Both the position numbers and the translations under genes were made by a program. Below the pieces are notes generated by a model. That model was not told where the DNA came from and did no database searches. It saw nothing but the letters and a program-made list of their open reading frames with translations. A stretch of DNA of 64,000 bases from Bursaphelenchus xylophilus (lineage: Eukaryota; Nematoda; Chromadorea; Rhabditida; Aphelenchoididae), in the NCBI GenBank assembly GCA_904066235.2, contig CAJFCV020000001.1:7378001-7442000 (forward strand). The letters are read 5' to 3'. Below are positions 10,135 to 21,900 of the stretch, piece after piece; within the stretch, counting starts at the first letter, position 1, and every line of letters starts with the position of its first letter.

Positions 10135-10194
10135 CAGAAACTTTTTGCGAATACCTTTGTGCTCTTTGCAGCTATCCAAGAAGTTTAAATTGAT

Positions 10195-11315
10195 TTCAAA
10201 ATTCGACGATGGGCGATTTTAGAATAAAAAACAATTTTTTCTTGCGTCGGCGGAGACATTTGACGTCTTTTTTGAAAATTACATCGTTACAAAGCCCAGA
10301 CAGCTTAACTACAGATAAAGTTAGGGTTGTTGCATCTGCTACGATGTAATCTGTTAGTCCCAGTAGATTTGCTTTTTTCACACATTGGCGAAGGCTCGGC
10401 GGAGACTTTTTTACCGACGGAGGCCGTTTCGGAGGGCGGAGCTTTTGCGAGTCGGATGAAAAAAATTTCTTTCGTCTGATAAACTTCTTTGGTTTATTTT
10501 GCACTGATTACTCTTCCGGAGCATGGGAAGCCAATCAGACTTAAAAAATCTGTCCTCTTTGATAAAACATTGAGTTTAGAACTTCTTTTGTCTCATTCCA
10601 CTTTTTGATACTTCTCAAAATTTTAAAAATCCCTCCGCCGAATCATCCATCAGTCCTTAAACAAAATAAAAGAAAAATTAGGACAAGATAAATGAGACTT
10701 TGAAGTGGTTAGCCAAAAGTTTCTCTACTTTTTTCCAATCCGATTCTCAAAAGCCAAGCCCTCAAGACGGTCTCCTCCGAGCCTTCGCCAATGTGTGAAA
10801 CATCCGGAAATCTACCGAGGCTAACGGATTACATCGTACTAGTCGAGGCAAAAAGTGCTGATAATTTTACACCATGTGGATTTGAACGTTTTGGGTCGTC
10901 GCTGCGAAAATCGCGAAAAAAGGTGTTTTTCACGGTGCGTTTGGCCCAAAAACATCTTTTGCACAGTGCATTTTTGTTTCTCTTTGCTTTATCAGTCTGT
11001 CGGGAAAATAACGGCGGATCGTCGCGCCTTGGAATCGCCCATCATCGCTCTGCGACTGAAAGCCGCGGCTGGGGATTTGGTGCGCGATAGCGGCGAGGCG
11101 AGACGTTTTGCTGCGACAATCCGCCGTTATTTTCCCGACAGACTGATACGTCGCGCGCGATTCCCATTTTTCGCAGCGATAAATCATTTTTTTCAGAGTG
11201 CCACAAAAACCGCACGGTGCAAAATTATCAGGACTTTTTGTCTCGATAAGTAGTTAAGCCGACGCAAAAATTTTTTTTGCATATTCTATAATCGCCCATC
11301 GTCGAAACTTCAATT
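10195..11315. mobile_element. Inverted-repeat element with TTCGACGATGGGCGATTTT ends, containing a nested MITE
   Basis: TTCGACGATGGGCGATTTTA near 10201 is mirrored by AATCGCCCATCGTCGAA near 11292-11308. Further inward, ACACATTGGCGAAGGCTCGG (10380) mirrors CCGAGCCTTCGCCAATGTGT (10777). The words TTCTTGCGTCGGCGGAGA and GACGTCTTTTTTGAAAATTA recur near 30875 and 32145, so this is a family. It encodes no recognisable protein. Confidence 0.6.
10992..11146. mobile_element. TA-target MITE with TCAGTCTGTCGGGAAAATAA ends, nested copy
   Basis: TCAGTCTGTCGGGAAAATAA and its exact complement bound this 155-bp unit. TA flanks both sides (10990-10991 and 11147-11148), the Tc1/mariner target. The arms extend inward through CGGCGGAT. 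It sits inside the larger element at 10195-11315. Relatives lie in TOR intron 4 and in an eIF4B-like gene intron. Confidence 0.8.
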
Positions 11316-11509
11316 CAAAAAAAACTTCTTGGCGTGCCGCAACACGATGATCCAGATTCTGGAGAAGTCTCTTTTTGAAACCTACCCTCTGCTTCGTTTT
11401 TTCTCGCAAAGTGTGTTTCAATTAACATATCTTATAGAATTTTGCCATATGATGACACGAAGGAAGTGAAAAGAAATAACGTACTTTATTCTTATAATGG
11501 AACATTAGA

Positions 11510-12919
11510 TTAAGAATGATCTGGATATTCTAACGTACTCGTATCTTTTTTGTTGTATAAATTAAGCTTATGCGCTTGGCTCATATGATTGATAAGATCC
11601 CAACTATTTTTACATGGAATCTTGCACGAATAACATTTCAAATATTCTGGCTCGTCTTCTGAAATTTTCGCACACTTGAATCATGAAATTTGCATTTTCC
11701 TTAAATTCTGATTGTTCCGGAGGAAAAAGTAGTTGCAAAAAGAAATCCTCGAAAAAATAGGAAAACAAATCCTACCTCCTTTAACGACCACTTTTCGATC
11801 ACATTGTCGGACTCGGTGCTCCAAAAAGAATTGTGCATTGGCGGTTATCAAATGACATCCACCACAAATAAGAACATCAGGTATTTCTATAACAAGAACA
11901 ACAGTAAACTTCGCTCTTTACTTACCGTTTTCGACAAAAACAGATCCTTCTTGTTCTTCAGCTGCACGTTGATATCTAAATTTTGGAGGCAATGGAAGTT
12001 CGGAGTGAGGGGTCAGATCAAATGCGCTGTCAACCGTCGGTCCTTCATGGGGAGTCTCAAGTGCGGCGTTGGAAGTTGACGGTCTACCTCCGTTGGGTAT
12101 TATCGGCCGGGGGGAATTGTGGGCCGATTGACGATATGCGCCTGGAGAATTTCCGTCGTTGTATTGGTCGTAATCGTATCCTTTATTGGACGGACGACCA
12201 TACTCCGCTCTTTGAAACCCAACTGTTCCAGACGCGGCCATCCGCCGTTCTCTTTCTTTTCTTCCACCTCGTTTAGAACGTGGTCTTTTAGGGCTGAAAA
12301 TAAAAAAAAATCGTGCTGTCATGACAGAAGAAAAATTCAAACTTCGACCTTTGGCAAAGGCACTTTCACTCACAACGAAGCTAAATTTAAGTAAAGTAAA
12401 AAGTCGGCAAGGGCACATACCCCGTTTCTTCCTTGCTCAAAAATGTCTCTGTCGGAGTTGCAATCTTCACATCTGAATTAAGCTTGGACATAATAAGGCA
12501 ATTCCTACCCAACTCAAACCCGTGAAACTTAAACATATGAAGGTTCTCCACCGCATCCACAGCGTCCTCTTCCCTCTCAAATTGGACAAATCCATATCCT
12601 TGGGACTTGAAATGAGTTACCCCCCTCAAGGGCCCATACATACTGAATAAATGAATAATACTTTCTCTTGTACAAGTATCAGTATTCAAACATCCGACAA
12701 AAGCTCTAGCTCTAAACATTAAGAAATTTATAATGAACGAAATGTAAATACCTCATTATTGAAGGATCTTTGGAAGTAGTATCACCAGTGACGTAATCTG
12801 GATCTTGAGGCTGATACCTAAAGATACTTTATATAAAGTTATAAGATCTCCTCGTACTTGACCAGAATTCCAAACTAAAAAACTCACTTTGCATTTGGAG
12901 GAATAACCAATTTTCCCAT
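11510..12919 (-). CDS. hnRNP C/RALY-type RRM protein with C-terminal BCL11-like zinc-finger pair
   Basis: Six exons on the minus strand (12919-12888, 12817-12752, 12711-12421, 12293-11926, 11886-11776, 11658-11510) give an unbroken 338-aa frame. Residues about 28-110 form one RRM. RNP2 is AFVGCLNT and RNP1 is GYGFVQF, preceded by SKDPSIMRA, the arrangement of hnRNP C and RALY. A basic, proline-rich stretch follows (PKRPRSKRGGRKERERR). Exon 5 encodes CGGC...H...C and exon 6 a C2H2 finger, CYSCKIPCKNSWDLINHMSQ followed by AH. Together they resemble the first CCHC and C2H2 fingers of BCL11 proteins. A nuclear RNA- and possibly DNA-binding role is inferred. The start is the first ATG in frame, but an upstream exon behind TAATTTAG (about 12950) cannot be excluded. 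Confidence 0.75.
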
Positions 12920-13175
12920 ATTCGAAATATTATCTGCTACATCCGCCAGTAACTAAATTACTATGTATTGGAACTGAAATTTCACCGGTCAAGCCAAGGG
13001 GCCTTGTCAAGCTGGATATGATTTTTTAAATCAGCGTCACCGAAAACCCTGTTCAACAACAAAAAGCAAAATTGTAAAATTCAGAAAAAAGGGATACGAT
13101 TTTCGAAATCAGTGCCAACGAGATCCATGCATGGCCATCGAAGTTTTTGGTTCACAGGAAATTCGAAAACACTTA

Positions 13176-13624
13176 CAGGGGAAGTACTTCAAGTGTGACG
13201 CTCAGATTTTCTTTAAAATTTGCACACACGTCGGGTATGGACTAAATATCAATTCCTGAAAGTTTTAGCTCGCGCTTTGCGGGCGCCGCCGAGATATCGA
13301 ACGATTTTTGCCGCCGAGAGAGCACGCTCAACGTGGAGAGCGGTCAGAGAGAAAACCGTTTTTTGGCCATAACTTTGGCAGTTTCGTGCGGAAAAATTTG
13401 ATTTTTTGTAGAAACATTATCCTTTACAGTTGAAATAGGCATGAAACTTTTCGTGCCGAAATTCGGCAAAAAGTCCTAAAATTTCGCCGACTTTCGATCT
13501 AAAAATCTCGGTTGTTTCTGCAAAGCGCGAGCTAGGATTCCCGCATATATCTTAGAAAAAATTATTCTAAATTTGTGCCAAGTTTCATCAAAATCTGAGC
13601 GTCACACTTCAAGTACTTCCCTTG
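13176..13624. mobile_element. PIF/Harbinger-like MITE, copy 1 (449 bp, TTA target)
   Basis: The ends CAGGGGAAGTACTTCAAGTG and CACTTCAAGTACTTCCCTTG are inverted and continue through GACGCTCAGATTTT, about 34 bp in all. TTA flanks both sides. Three-base TTA/TWA duplications are typical of PIF/Harbinger elements. A copy of exactly the same length lies at 60167-60615. Confidence 0.8.
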
Positions 13625-13787
13625 TTAGTTTTTTTCTGCTAATTATGGTTCACCCACCACGAAAAACAAGTTTTTGGCGTAATACTTTAGTTTTTTTGCT
13701 TGCAAAGCTAAAAATTTTTGCCGGTTGCACCACAAAAACATTTTTTGCCAAAAAATGTGGCATTGTGCATTTTTTAGAATTTTTTTG

Positions 13788-15250
13788 TTAAAGTACGCAC
13801 TTCTGGAAGCCTAGCTAGGCTTAGGCCTAGCAATACACTTGGCCACCTGCAGATTAATTCCCGTCGGGACCCAAAAAGGGATTTGAATTTGTTTGTGTAC
13901 GCGTACGTACGGTAGAAAAAAATATTTTTTTTTGCGGCTGCGGCCAAGGATTTTATTTGTTTTGTTTGTTCATGGAATCAACCGTTTTGGAGCCTTGGCG
14001 TGGTTTTGAGTAAGTTTTATGTATAATAAATAAATCGTTTGTGGTTGGTGTAGATTTTGCCGTATTTTAGTTTTTTTCAATGAAAACTGATGTTTTAGGC
14101 CCGAATTTTAGGCAAGAAACGTGAGGACAAGGTCGTCTACGGGTTCACGTGCGTTGATGAATACGATGTCTAGCAACGGAAGGAGTTCGATGTAAAGCAA
14201 ATGCTCTTCGTCGCCCGCGGAAGTCTTGAGCTCCATGAATTCGAGTGGGAAAAGCAGAAGCTTGCAGAAAAAGGTCAAGATTCATTGAGAGAATCATGAA
14301 GGATCAGACTTTTGTTGGCTCGTTAAACATGGGATTAGATACATGGGTTCCAAGAAGAATTTGGAGAGAAGTAAGTTCAATTTTTTTGACATTCATTACT
14401 CGGTTTTAGGGCTCTCTGCGAACATGTCAAAAATGGCTGCGATGTGGATGTCCGTCGACTTCATGCTTCTTCCTGGAAGGTGCCGTCTCTTACTCCAACA
14501 GAATCTGACGCATGATCAAGCGTGGTATGGATCTTGATGAAGCCCCGATGCCGTCAAAGAGTCCACATCTGCCCCAGTGGAGAGTTATGTAATTCGTTGA
14601 ATAATAACAGCAAAAATAATAAAGAAATAAGCATTCTGAAGGTTAATAAATTTATGTTATAAATCTTGATTATGAAAAAGTTGGAGGGAAGAAGGCGTCT
14701 TGCTAATCACAGATAATCGGGAGACAAAGAGACGAAGTTGCTGTTGTAGGCGTTGCGGTATTGGTTGACGTGAATGTCGTCCAAAAACTGAAAAATTCAA
14801 GGAAAATAAATGGATAATATCAGAATTTTAACAACAAACGGTTCATTAGGTGAAATTTAAACTGACAGAAGCGAGTATGAGAGAGCTTGTTCATGTTTTT
14901 TACAGCTTCTTTAGACGATAATACTAACAAATCATGGGGATAAGATAGCATTTTTCGAGAGGAGAAAGAAAATCTGGCAAATTTTGAAAGAAATCACAAA
15001 AAACAGCTTTCTCCAACCGTCCATGAGCCCGCCGTCTAGAAACACGCGAAGATAAACATAAAATAACTTACTGAGATCAATCCATCGCGATATCAAACAA
15101 CAAAATTTCCGGCTGCAGCCGCAAAAAAATATTTTTTTCTACCGTACACAAACAAATTGAAATCCCTTTTTGGGTCCCGACGGGAATTAATTTGCAGGTG
15201 GCCAAGTGTATTGCTAGGCTTCCAGAAGTGCGTACTTTAACAAACATGTT
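13788..15250. mobile_element. Long-TIR element (about 1.46 kb) carrying gene-like cargo
   Basis: The left arm (GTTAAAGTACGCACTTCTGG, then AATACACTTGGCCACCTGCA and CCCGTCGGGACCCAAAAAGG) is mirrored by 15105-15245. The arms are about 140 bp and end inward at a CTGCGGCTGC/GCAGCCGC block. Between them lies a spliced, gene-like stretch, described separately. The arrangement recalls long-TIR elements that capture host sequence, but no transposase or clear target duplication was found. Confidence 0.65.
13972..14592 (+). pseudogene. Decayed gene fragment of unknown family inside a TIR element
   Basis: I do not recognise the product. A plausible first exon (ATG at 13972) ends at a GTAAGT donor near 14010. 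Later stretches read like protein, for example KREDKVVYGFTCVDEY, KEFDVKQMLFVARG, LHEFEWEKQKLAEKG and, in a shifted frame, KDQTFVGSLNMGLDTWVPRR, with another GTAAGT...TTTTAG intron at 14371-14408. In-frame stops near 14170 and 14295 and at least one frame change break it. Both ends are enclosed by the inverted repeats of the surrounding element. Confidence 0.4.
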
Positions 15251-15973
15251 GTGACCACATGCATAAAGTGATGTGTAACAGCATAAATAACGCCATATTT
15301 AACAAAAAAAATATAAATATATATATATTCAAGGAGCGTCAACAATACTAATAATCTTATTTATCTGATATTCGGCGATAACATAATTAGTATAACATAA
15401 TCCGGGAATTGAAAAAAAAATCGCGTACAGACAATTCTGAAACTCAACACATTTTTTCTCTGGATTTTTTTGCATCAACTGGCATATCGGGTATACCCAA
15501 GTTTTGGTTGTCTATAAAATTGCCAGCTCATTACCCGAGGCCACTACAGAACGTGAAAGAAATTGGAATACTTTTTCTGCTCATATCCGGGTATACCCAC
15601 GAGGTGAAAATACCCTGTGTACTGTAATGGCTTATTATAGATGCTCGATTTTTTTATAAATTATAAATATAATTACATTCAAGATATTTATTAACCTTAA
15701 GCAATAACAAGTAAAGAGCTACGGTAATACATGTACATTACTATAGATGCTTTATTTTTGGACAGAGGATGTCGAAGATGGTAATATAAGCTAGTAAACG
15801 TTTTAGAACTTCGTTGATGTTTTGCAACTACAACAACATCAACAGATTTTCCCGGCACGGAAACAATGAATGCCAAGCGCTTGGCACTGTGATATTTTAA
15901 TTTTTATCTTTTTCTAAAGCTGAAAATTGCGATAAGAAGAATCAATTTGATTTGATGTTTTGGTCGTTTGAAA
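15251..15973. other. Intergenic, AT-rich, upstream of TOR
   Basis: No coding exon is supported. The words GGGTATACCCAAGTTTTGG and CCGGGTATACCCACG near 15491 and 15586 form a short inverted pair, possibly a small MITE. The final 100 bp before the TOR start presumably hold its promoter or trans-splice site; no convincing element was seen. Confidence 0.4.
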
Positions 15974-18900
15974 ATGCCCCATGAGCTTCTTGGCCAGCTT
16001 CAGAAAGTAAATTTCATATATATATTTTTGGCGCAACTATTAAGTGGTAATATTTGCTTTGAATCACAGGTTTCATCGCAGGATCATGGCATGGCCGAAT
16101 TGCCAGAGCAGTTGGAGAGAATCCAGAAGCACTTGTCGGTTTTGCGTCATTCCCCAGAGTTGAGACAGCGTTGTTTTACAATTTTAACTTATGGTGAGGT
16201 AAGTCTTTTGTTTTTGGGTTGAATTATTTTGCTTAGAAGAAGGTACTGGACTATTTGAATTCACAAGATAAGTTGGACAGACAAGCCGCTGTCATTCTGA
16301 TGGGTAAGATTATCTTTTCTTTAAAACAGCGGTGTGCATGGGGGGAGGGGGGACTTCGGCCGTTACCTTAATAATATGTCGATAGTCCCTCCTTCCAGAG
16401 TGTGGGCCTGTGCACGCCCTTGCGTATAAACTTTCTTTCAGTTTGTTTTGTGGAAGTAAATGTTGGAGAAGAAACAAATAAGGTCCTCGTCTTTGCCAAT
16501 GCTTTGCTCAAAACAATTGAATGTCCTGATGAGTCGGTGTCTTTCCTGGCCTCACGCGCCCTCATTTACTTGATTCACGTACGTTGATATTTTAAGATCC
16601 GTTTGAGATAAATGTGTTATTCCATCATTCGGGAAAATAATGAGCACTATGTCGCATCACCGTGGAGAAGATGAATTGTTTCTCTGCAAAATCTTCAGCG
16701 ACGCGATCGGCGCAACGACGTTGCACTTATCATTTCCCCGACAGACTGATATGTCAATTTAGTATTTCTATTATATTTCAGACCTCAAAGGCTTATTCCC
16801 TTGAGATGGTGGATATTGCCTTTTCAAGATGCGCTGATTGGTTTGATCAAGGAAAAAGAAGTTGCAACAAAATGGCAGGATCTATATTGTACCGAGATCT
16901 TGCCTTGTTTACGAGTACTCACTTCTTCCAATCTGCCAGAATTTTTTTTGATCACATATTTTATGCTATCAAGGATTCAAAGGTAATTAGATTTTTGTTT
17001 TCCAATGTTTAGATTAATGTGCGAGTTGTTGGTGCTGATGCTCTTCATGCCGCCCTGACAGTTACATCTCAAAGAGAGACCAAACAGAAAAACGATTGGT
17101 ACAAGGTGAGTCAAATGGCAACATGTTACGGGTTTTCAGCGATTATTTGAAGAAGCATGCTTAAAGCAAGATACTCTTAGCAAGGACGATTCTTTGCATG
17201 CCTCACTCTTGTTGTTGAATGAATTGCTTAGAGTTGCTAATGCCACGGCCGAACAAAGAAGGCTGGAAATCGAGGGGAATCAACAGAGAGACGTAACTGG
17301 CACTGTGGTTGGGCAGAACCCTGTAACTTGGCTTTTTCAAGGCATACATCGACCAGCTGTAGAAAGCCACACTGCTAATCTGCTGATTTCGGAAAACTAT
17401 TTTGGAGAGGTAAGAATTACAACTCGCTTATTTTTTCCAAAGATTATAAGGAAATGTATGGAAGCCAGCAGCACAAAGTCTAAGGAATGCCAATTGTTAT
17501 TGTTGGAGATATTCCCCAGAATTGTATGCTTCCGTACGTCTTACGACCTCCCTCTGGATCACATAGTCGAGTGGACCTTAGGCATGCTCAGCAAACAGCC
17601 GCAGGCATTTCTCTCCTTTGGGTTGTACTCTATGGAAAGGCCCCAAGAATTAAATCCGAAAACTTCCAAATTCATCTCAATGATTGCCGCACAGATGAAT
17701 CAGAATCCATTGAAGTAGGTTTGGGGTTTCTCGTGTCTTACAATGGTCTTAGAAGAAGAGCTGTTGCTCCGAACTTCTTCAAGGCGTTGTGCTTATTGGT
17801 GAGATCGCAAAAGCAAACTGTTTGCGAAGATATACGAAGGAACCTAAGTCTGATTTTAAGTACAGGTCTGTCTAAGAATCTGACAGAACTCTGTCATCAT
17901 ACGATTGCCAATATTCCATCGCTGAAGACTGAGTTGCTGGATGGTCTGATGGATCAATTGTATCAGCTGTTAATGGGTCTTTCTCCACCAAGCAAACTGG
18001 CTCCTCCAACTGATCCACCGATTCCTCACGGTCCCGTTTCCATAACTAATGTCGCTCTGACTGAATTAGCTTTGGAAACACTCGGCAACTTCGACTTTCA
18101 AAGGCATACTCTGCAAATGTTCATGAGGTACATTGCTCTGGTATGTTTTTAGCAGTAAATGATGACCTGTCTTTTTTCAGGGCTATCTAGTCTGCGATGT
18201 TGTGGAGATTAGGCTAGCTGCAGCCAGGTGTTGCATTCAAATTGTGAAGCCCTTTATAAGAGTTTTTGATATGGTCGAAAGCACACAGAAGTTGGAAGTT
18301 TATGAGCTGATCAGGAATGTGTTAGATTGTCTCATCAAGGTTACCGTTACTGATCAAGGTAAACTTTGCCTTACCCGTTTGTACTATTTCTAGTTGTTCA
18401 AGTCCGCCTCTCTGTTCTGGAGTACTTTGCGACTGTTGAAATGGACTTTCTTTACCATCTATCGCAGAAAGAGTCTTTGCTCAGTTTATTCATGACATTG
18501 TACGACGAGGACTTCAGAGTACAAGAAAAGGCGGTCGAACTTTTGGCGAAGCTTTCAAACTTAAACCCCGCCTTGATCTTTCCAAAACTAAGAAAAGTTG
18601 TTAAGGAGACGATTTACAATCTCTCAGTGAGCAGAATCAGTAAGAACGAAGTCCACGCCGCTAGAATCGTTTGTCAGCTTGGCCGATGCGTGAGTTTAAA
18701 AAAAGTTGTAATTTGTGCGTTTGCAGGCCCCAAATTTTGTGAGCACATTTATGAATTCATTATTGTTGGCTCTTGTCCCTCACTTGCGAGTAGACGGAAA
18801 ATCATCAGAAGTTACTGTTAATGTCTTAAACGCAATTAGCGAACTGGCTTTGATTGGTGGACTTGATATTGTGAGAGCTACAAATAAATTAATCCCATCT

Positions 18901-21900
18901 TTTGTATCATACCTTCAAGATTCGACTAGTTTAAACAGAAGAGAGGTACGTTTAAAAAAACCGTTTTTAAAACAGTTTTAGGCGGCCTTGAGAGCTCTCG
19001 GGAATCTCTGTCAAAGTAGTGCATATGTGGTAGAACCGTACAAAGATCACCCCCAACTTCTGGATATTCTCCTCAGATTATTGAAAACAGAGTTAAGTTC
19101 TTCCATGCGACGTCTTACCATGAAAGTGTTGGGAATCGTGGGGGCCCTGGATCCTTATACGCATAAGGTGTTTTTGGGGACAGTTCATTCTTCTGCTTCC
19201 AAATCTTTGGCCTTGTCGTTGCCATTAAATTCAGCTAAAGGTAGATATCTGCCTGGTAAGTCTACACAGTCTATTAGGATTTCGCCTAGATGAGGCAGAC
19301 ATCATACAATGGATAAGCTACGAGAAATGCACCTTGGAAGAATTCTATCCGACTTTGGCCGTATCCAACCTAGTCAAAATGTTTGACGATTACTCGGTAT
19401 CTTCACTGTACCGGGATGTTGTTCAGGCAATAATGTTGCTTTTCTCGAACCTGGGCTCGCGGTTGGGCGATTATGTTGACAAGGTGATTCCCAAATTGAT
19501 TCGGGTCACCCAGGAATGTAAACCCGAACTTCGAGAATTCTTTCTGTCTCAATTCGCCCAGTTGACCGCGTTATTGGGCCATCAGATCAAGCCATACATA
19601 AACGATATTTTCAGTATTATCAAGGTAAGTTTATCACTAATCAAGCAGATTTTCTCAGGTTGCCTGGCAATGGGATCAGCCATCACTGAAAGGGAAGGCG
19701 ATTTTTTTGTTGGAGCAAGTTGGGAGGGCCATGGAGTATCATTTTATGCCATATGTCGGGGACCTTTGTCCTTACCTACTGGCAGTTGTAGAAACAGATT
19801 CTACGAAGGATAAAAGTCTGACTCTGAGTGCATTGTCTTGCGTCCGATCACTTTCAATTTGCTTGGGGACTTACATTCATGTGGTTTTGCCACCGGTTTT
19901 GGAAGTTTTGAACAACAAGGCTGTTCCTGAAAAGATTAGAATCTTTGCTTTGGACACTGTAATAACTCTGGCTAGAGATCATTCACTTGGAGAACGGGCT
20001 ACTGTAATTTTGCAAGCATGGCTAAAATGCATATCGGTAAAATATCTACAAGAAAAGTTGATGGCTTTGCTAAGTATTGTCCTTGTCCAGGTATGCATTA
20101 CCTTTTGTAACCATTGCACAACGGATCTTGCAGATGTGGGTCCAATTCACAGTTTATCGGGATTCTGTCGACGCAGCGCTAAACAAGTACAAGATTGAGC
20201 AAAGCCTGCGGTCGGATTATGATGATTTGGTGATTCAGATGATAAATGCGCCTAAGAACCCTCCAGTCAGTTATCTCCTTCCTCAAGTCGGTAGACGATT
20301 TCCAACCGGGGCCTTCCCGGGTAATAATTATGCTCAAGCAGCCGGAAGTGGGGGAGTTCCTAGAACAATTAATCAATCCAGTAGCCGAATGTCTTTGAAG
20401 GATAAAGCTCCTCGGAATATTGAACATCTGAAAAGGTTCTGGAGTGCTCCAGTTGTTGTATCCAGGGACGAATGGCTTCAATGGCTGGCTACTTTAAGAA
20501 CCCAGGTGCTAAGACACAGTCCGAGCTTTGCTTTAAGGATATGCGCCCCACTCGCAGAACTCTATGAACCGTTGGCCAAGTGAGCACTTCATTTGAAAAG
20601 AAACGACAGTTTTAGAGAACTCTTTAACGCTGCGTTCATGTCTGTATGGACAGAACTTACGGAGAGTGATCAGGACGAAGTGACAGCTCAATTTGTCGAT
20701 GTGATTACAATTTGTCCCTATTCTGAGCCAATCCAAGCTGTGTTAAATCTGGCTGAATTCATGGACCATTCTGAAAAAGTAGGTCCAGAATCTTAAACGT
20801 TACACGTTTTAGGGCCCTTTGCCGATAAAATATAATCTTTTGTGCGAGTGTGCCGAAAATACCCGAGCTTACGCAAAAGCTTTGAGATACAAAGAACTGC
20901 ATATTCTCAGTTCCGAAGTCTCAACTCCCAGCGCTGATGATTGCCAAGGGCTTATTGGGTATGCAAACAAGTTAAATCTGGAAGAGGCTGCGGTTGGTGT
21001 GGTGAAATACGCGGAGAAGAAGGAAATGGAAATATCGGTAGGTATTATTTTAAGTGTTTGTTATTCTTCCATAGGCAAAGTGGTACGAAAAGTTGGGTGA
21101 GTGGGAGAAGGCATTGGATCTCTACAAGGAAGCTACACATAAAGAGCATGGTAATGAGACCAGGATTGATCAAATGAGGTGTCTCGAAGCTCTTGGTTAT
21201 TGGACGGAATTAACCGAGTTCAGTGATGCCACTTTGGAAAGCTTGGAAGGCGATACGAGAAAGATTCGCTCTGAACAGCGCCGGAAATTTCACCAGATGT
21301 CTGCGCGTGGATGCTGGGCATCTGGTGAGCCGTTCTCAGTAAATATTTAACTTGCTTATAGGAAATTACGAAAAAATGGCTATGTATGTTGACCTAATCA
21401 GTGAGAATTATCACGAAGGAGCCTTTCTGAGAGCCGTATTGGCGATTAAAAAGAACAGATTCCCTGAAGCATACCAGTGTATAACAAAGGTAAAGGTGGT
21501 AGGAGTATGCAAACACGTTTTAGGTGAGGGACATGCTGGATTCAGAGTTAACAGCGATGGCCTCCGAGAGTTACGAACGGGCCTACGGGGCTGTTTTAAT
21601 GGCTCAGCAGCTGACTGAGTTGGAAGAAGCAATCGAGTATAAACTTATTCCCGAACGACGGACTAGAATCGCGATTTTATGGAGCCGAAGACTTCAGGGA
21701 TGTAGGAAAAACGTTGAGCATTGGCAACGAATTATGATGGCCAGATCCCTTGTTTTGTCCCAGAATGAACTGCGTCCGATGTGGGTAAAGTTTGCGTCAT
21801 TATGTCGACGAGAAGGACGAATGGCGACTTCCAGGAGGGTCTTCTGTTCATTACTGGATCTCTCTGAGAACTCCCCGTTGGATCAAGTTAAGATTCCAGT

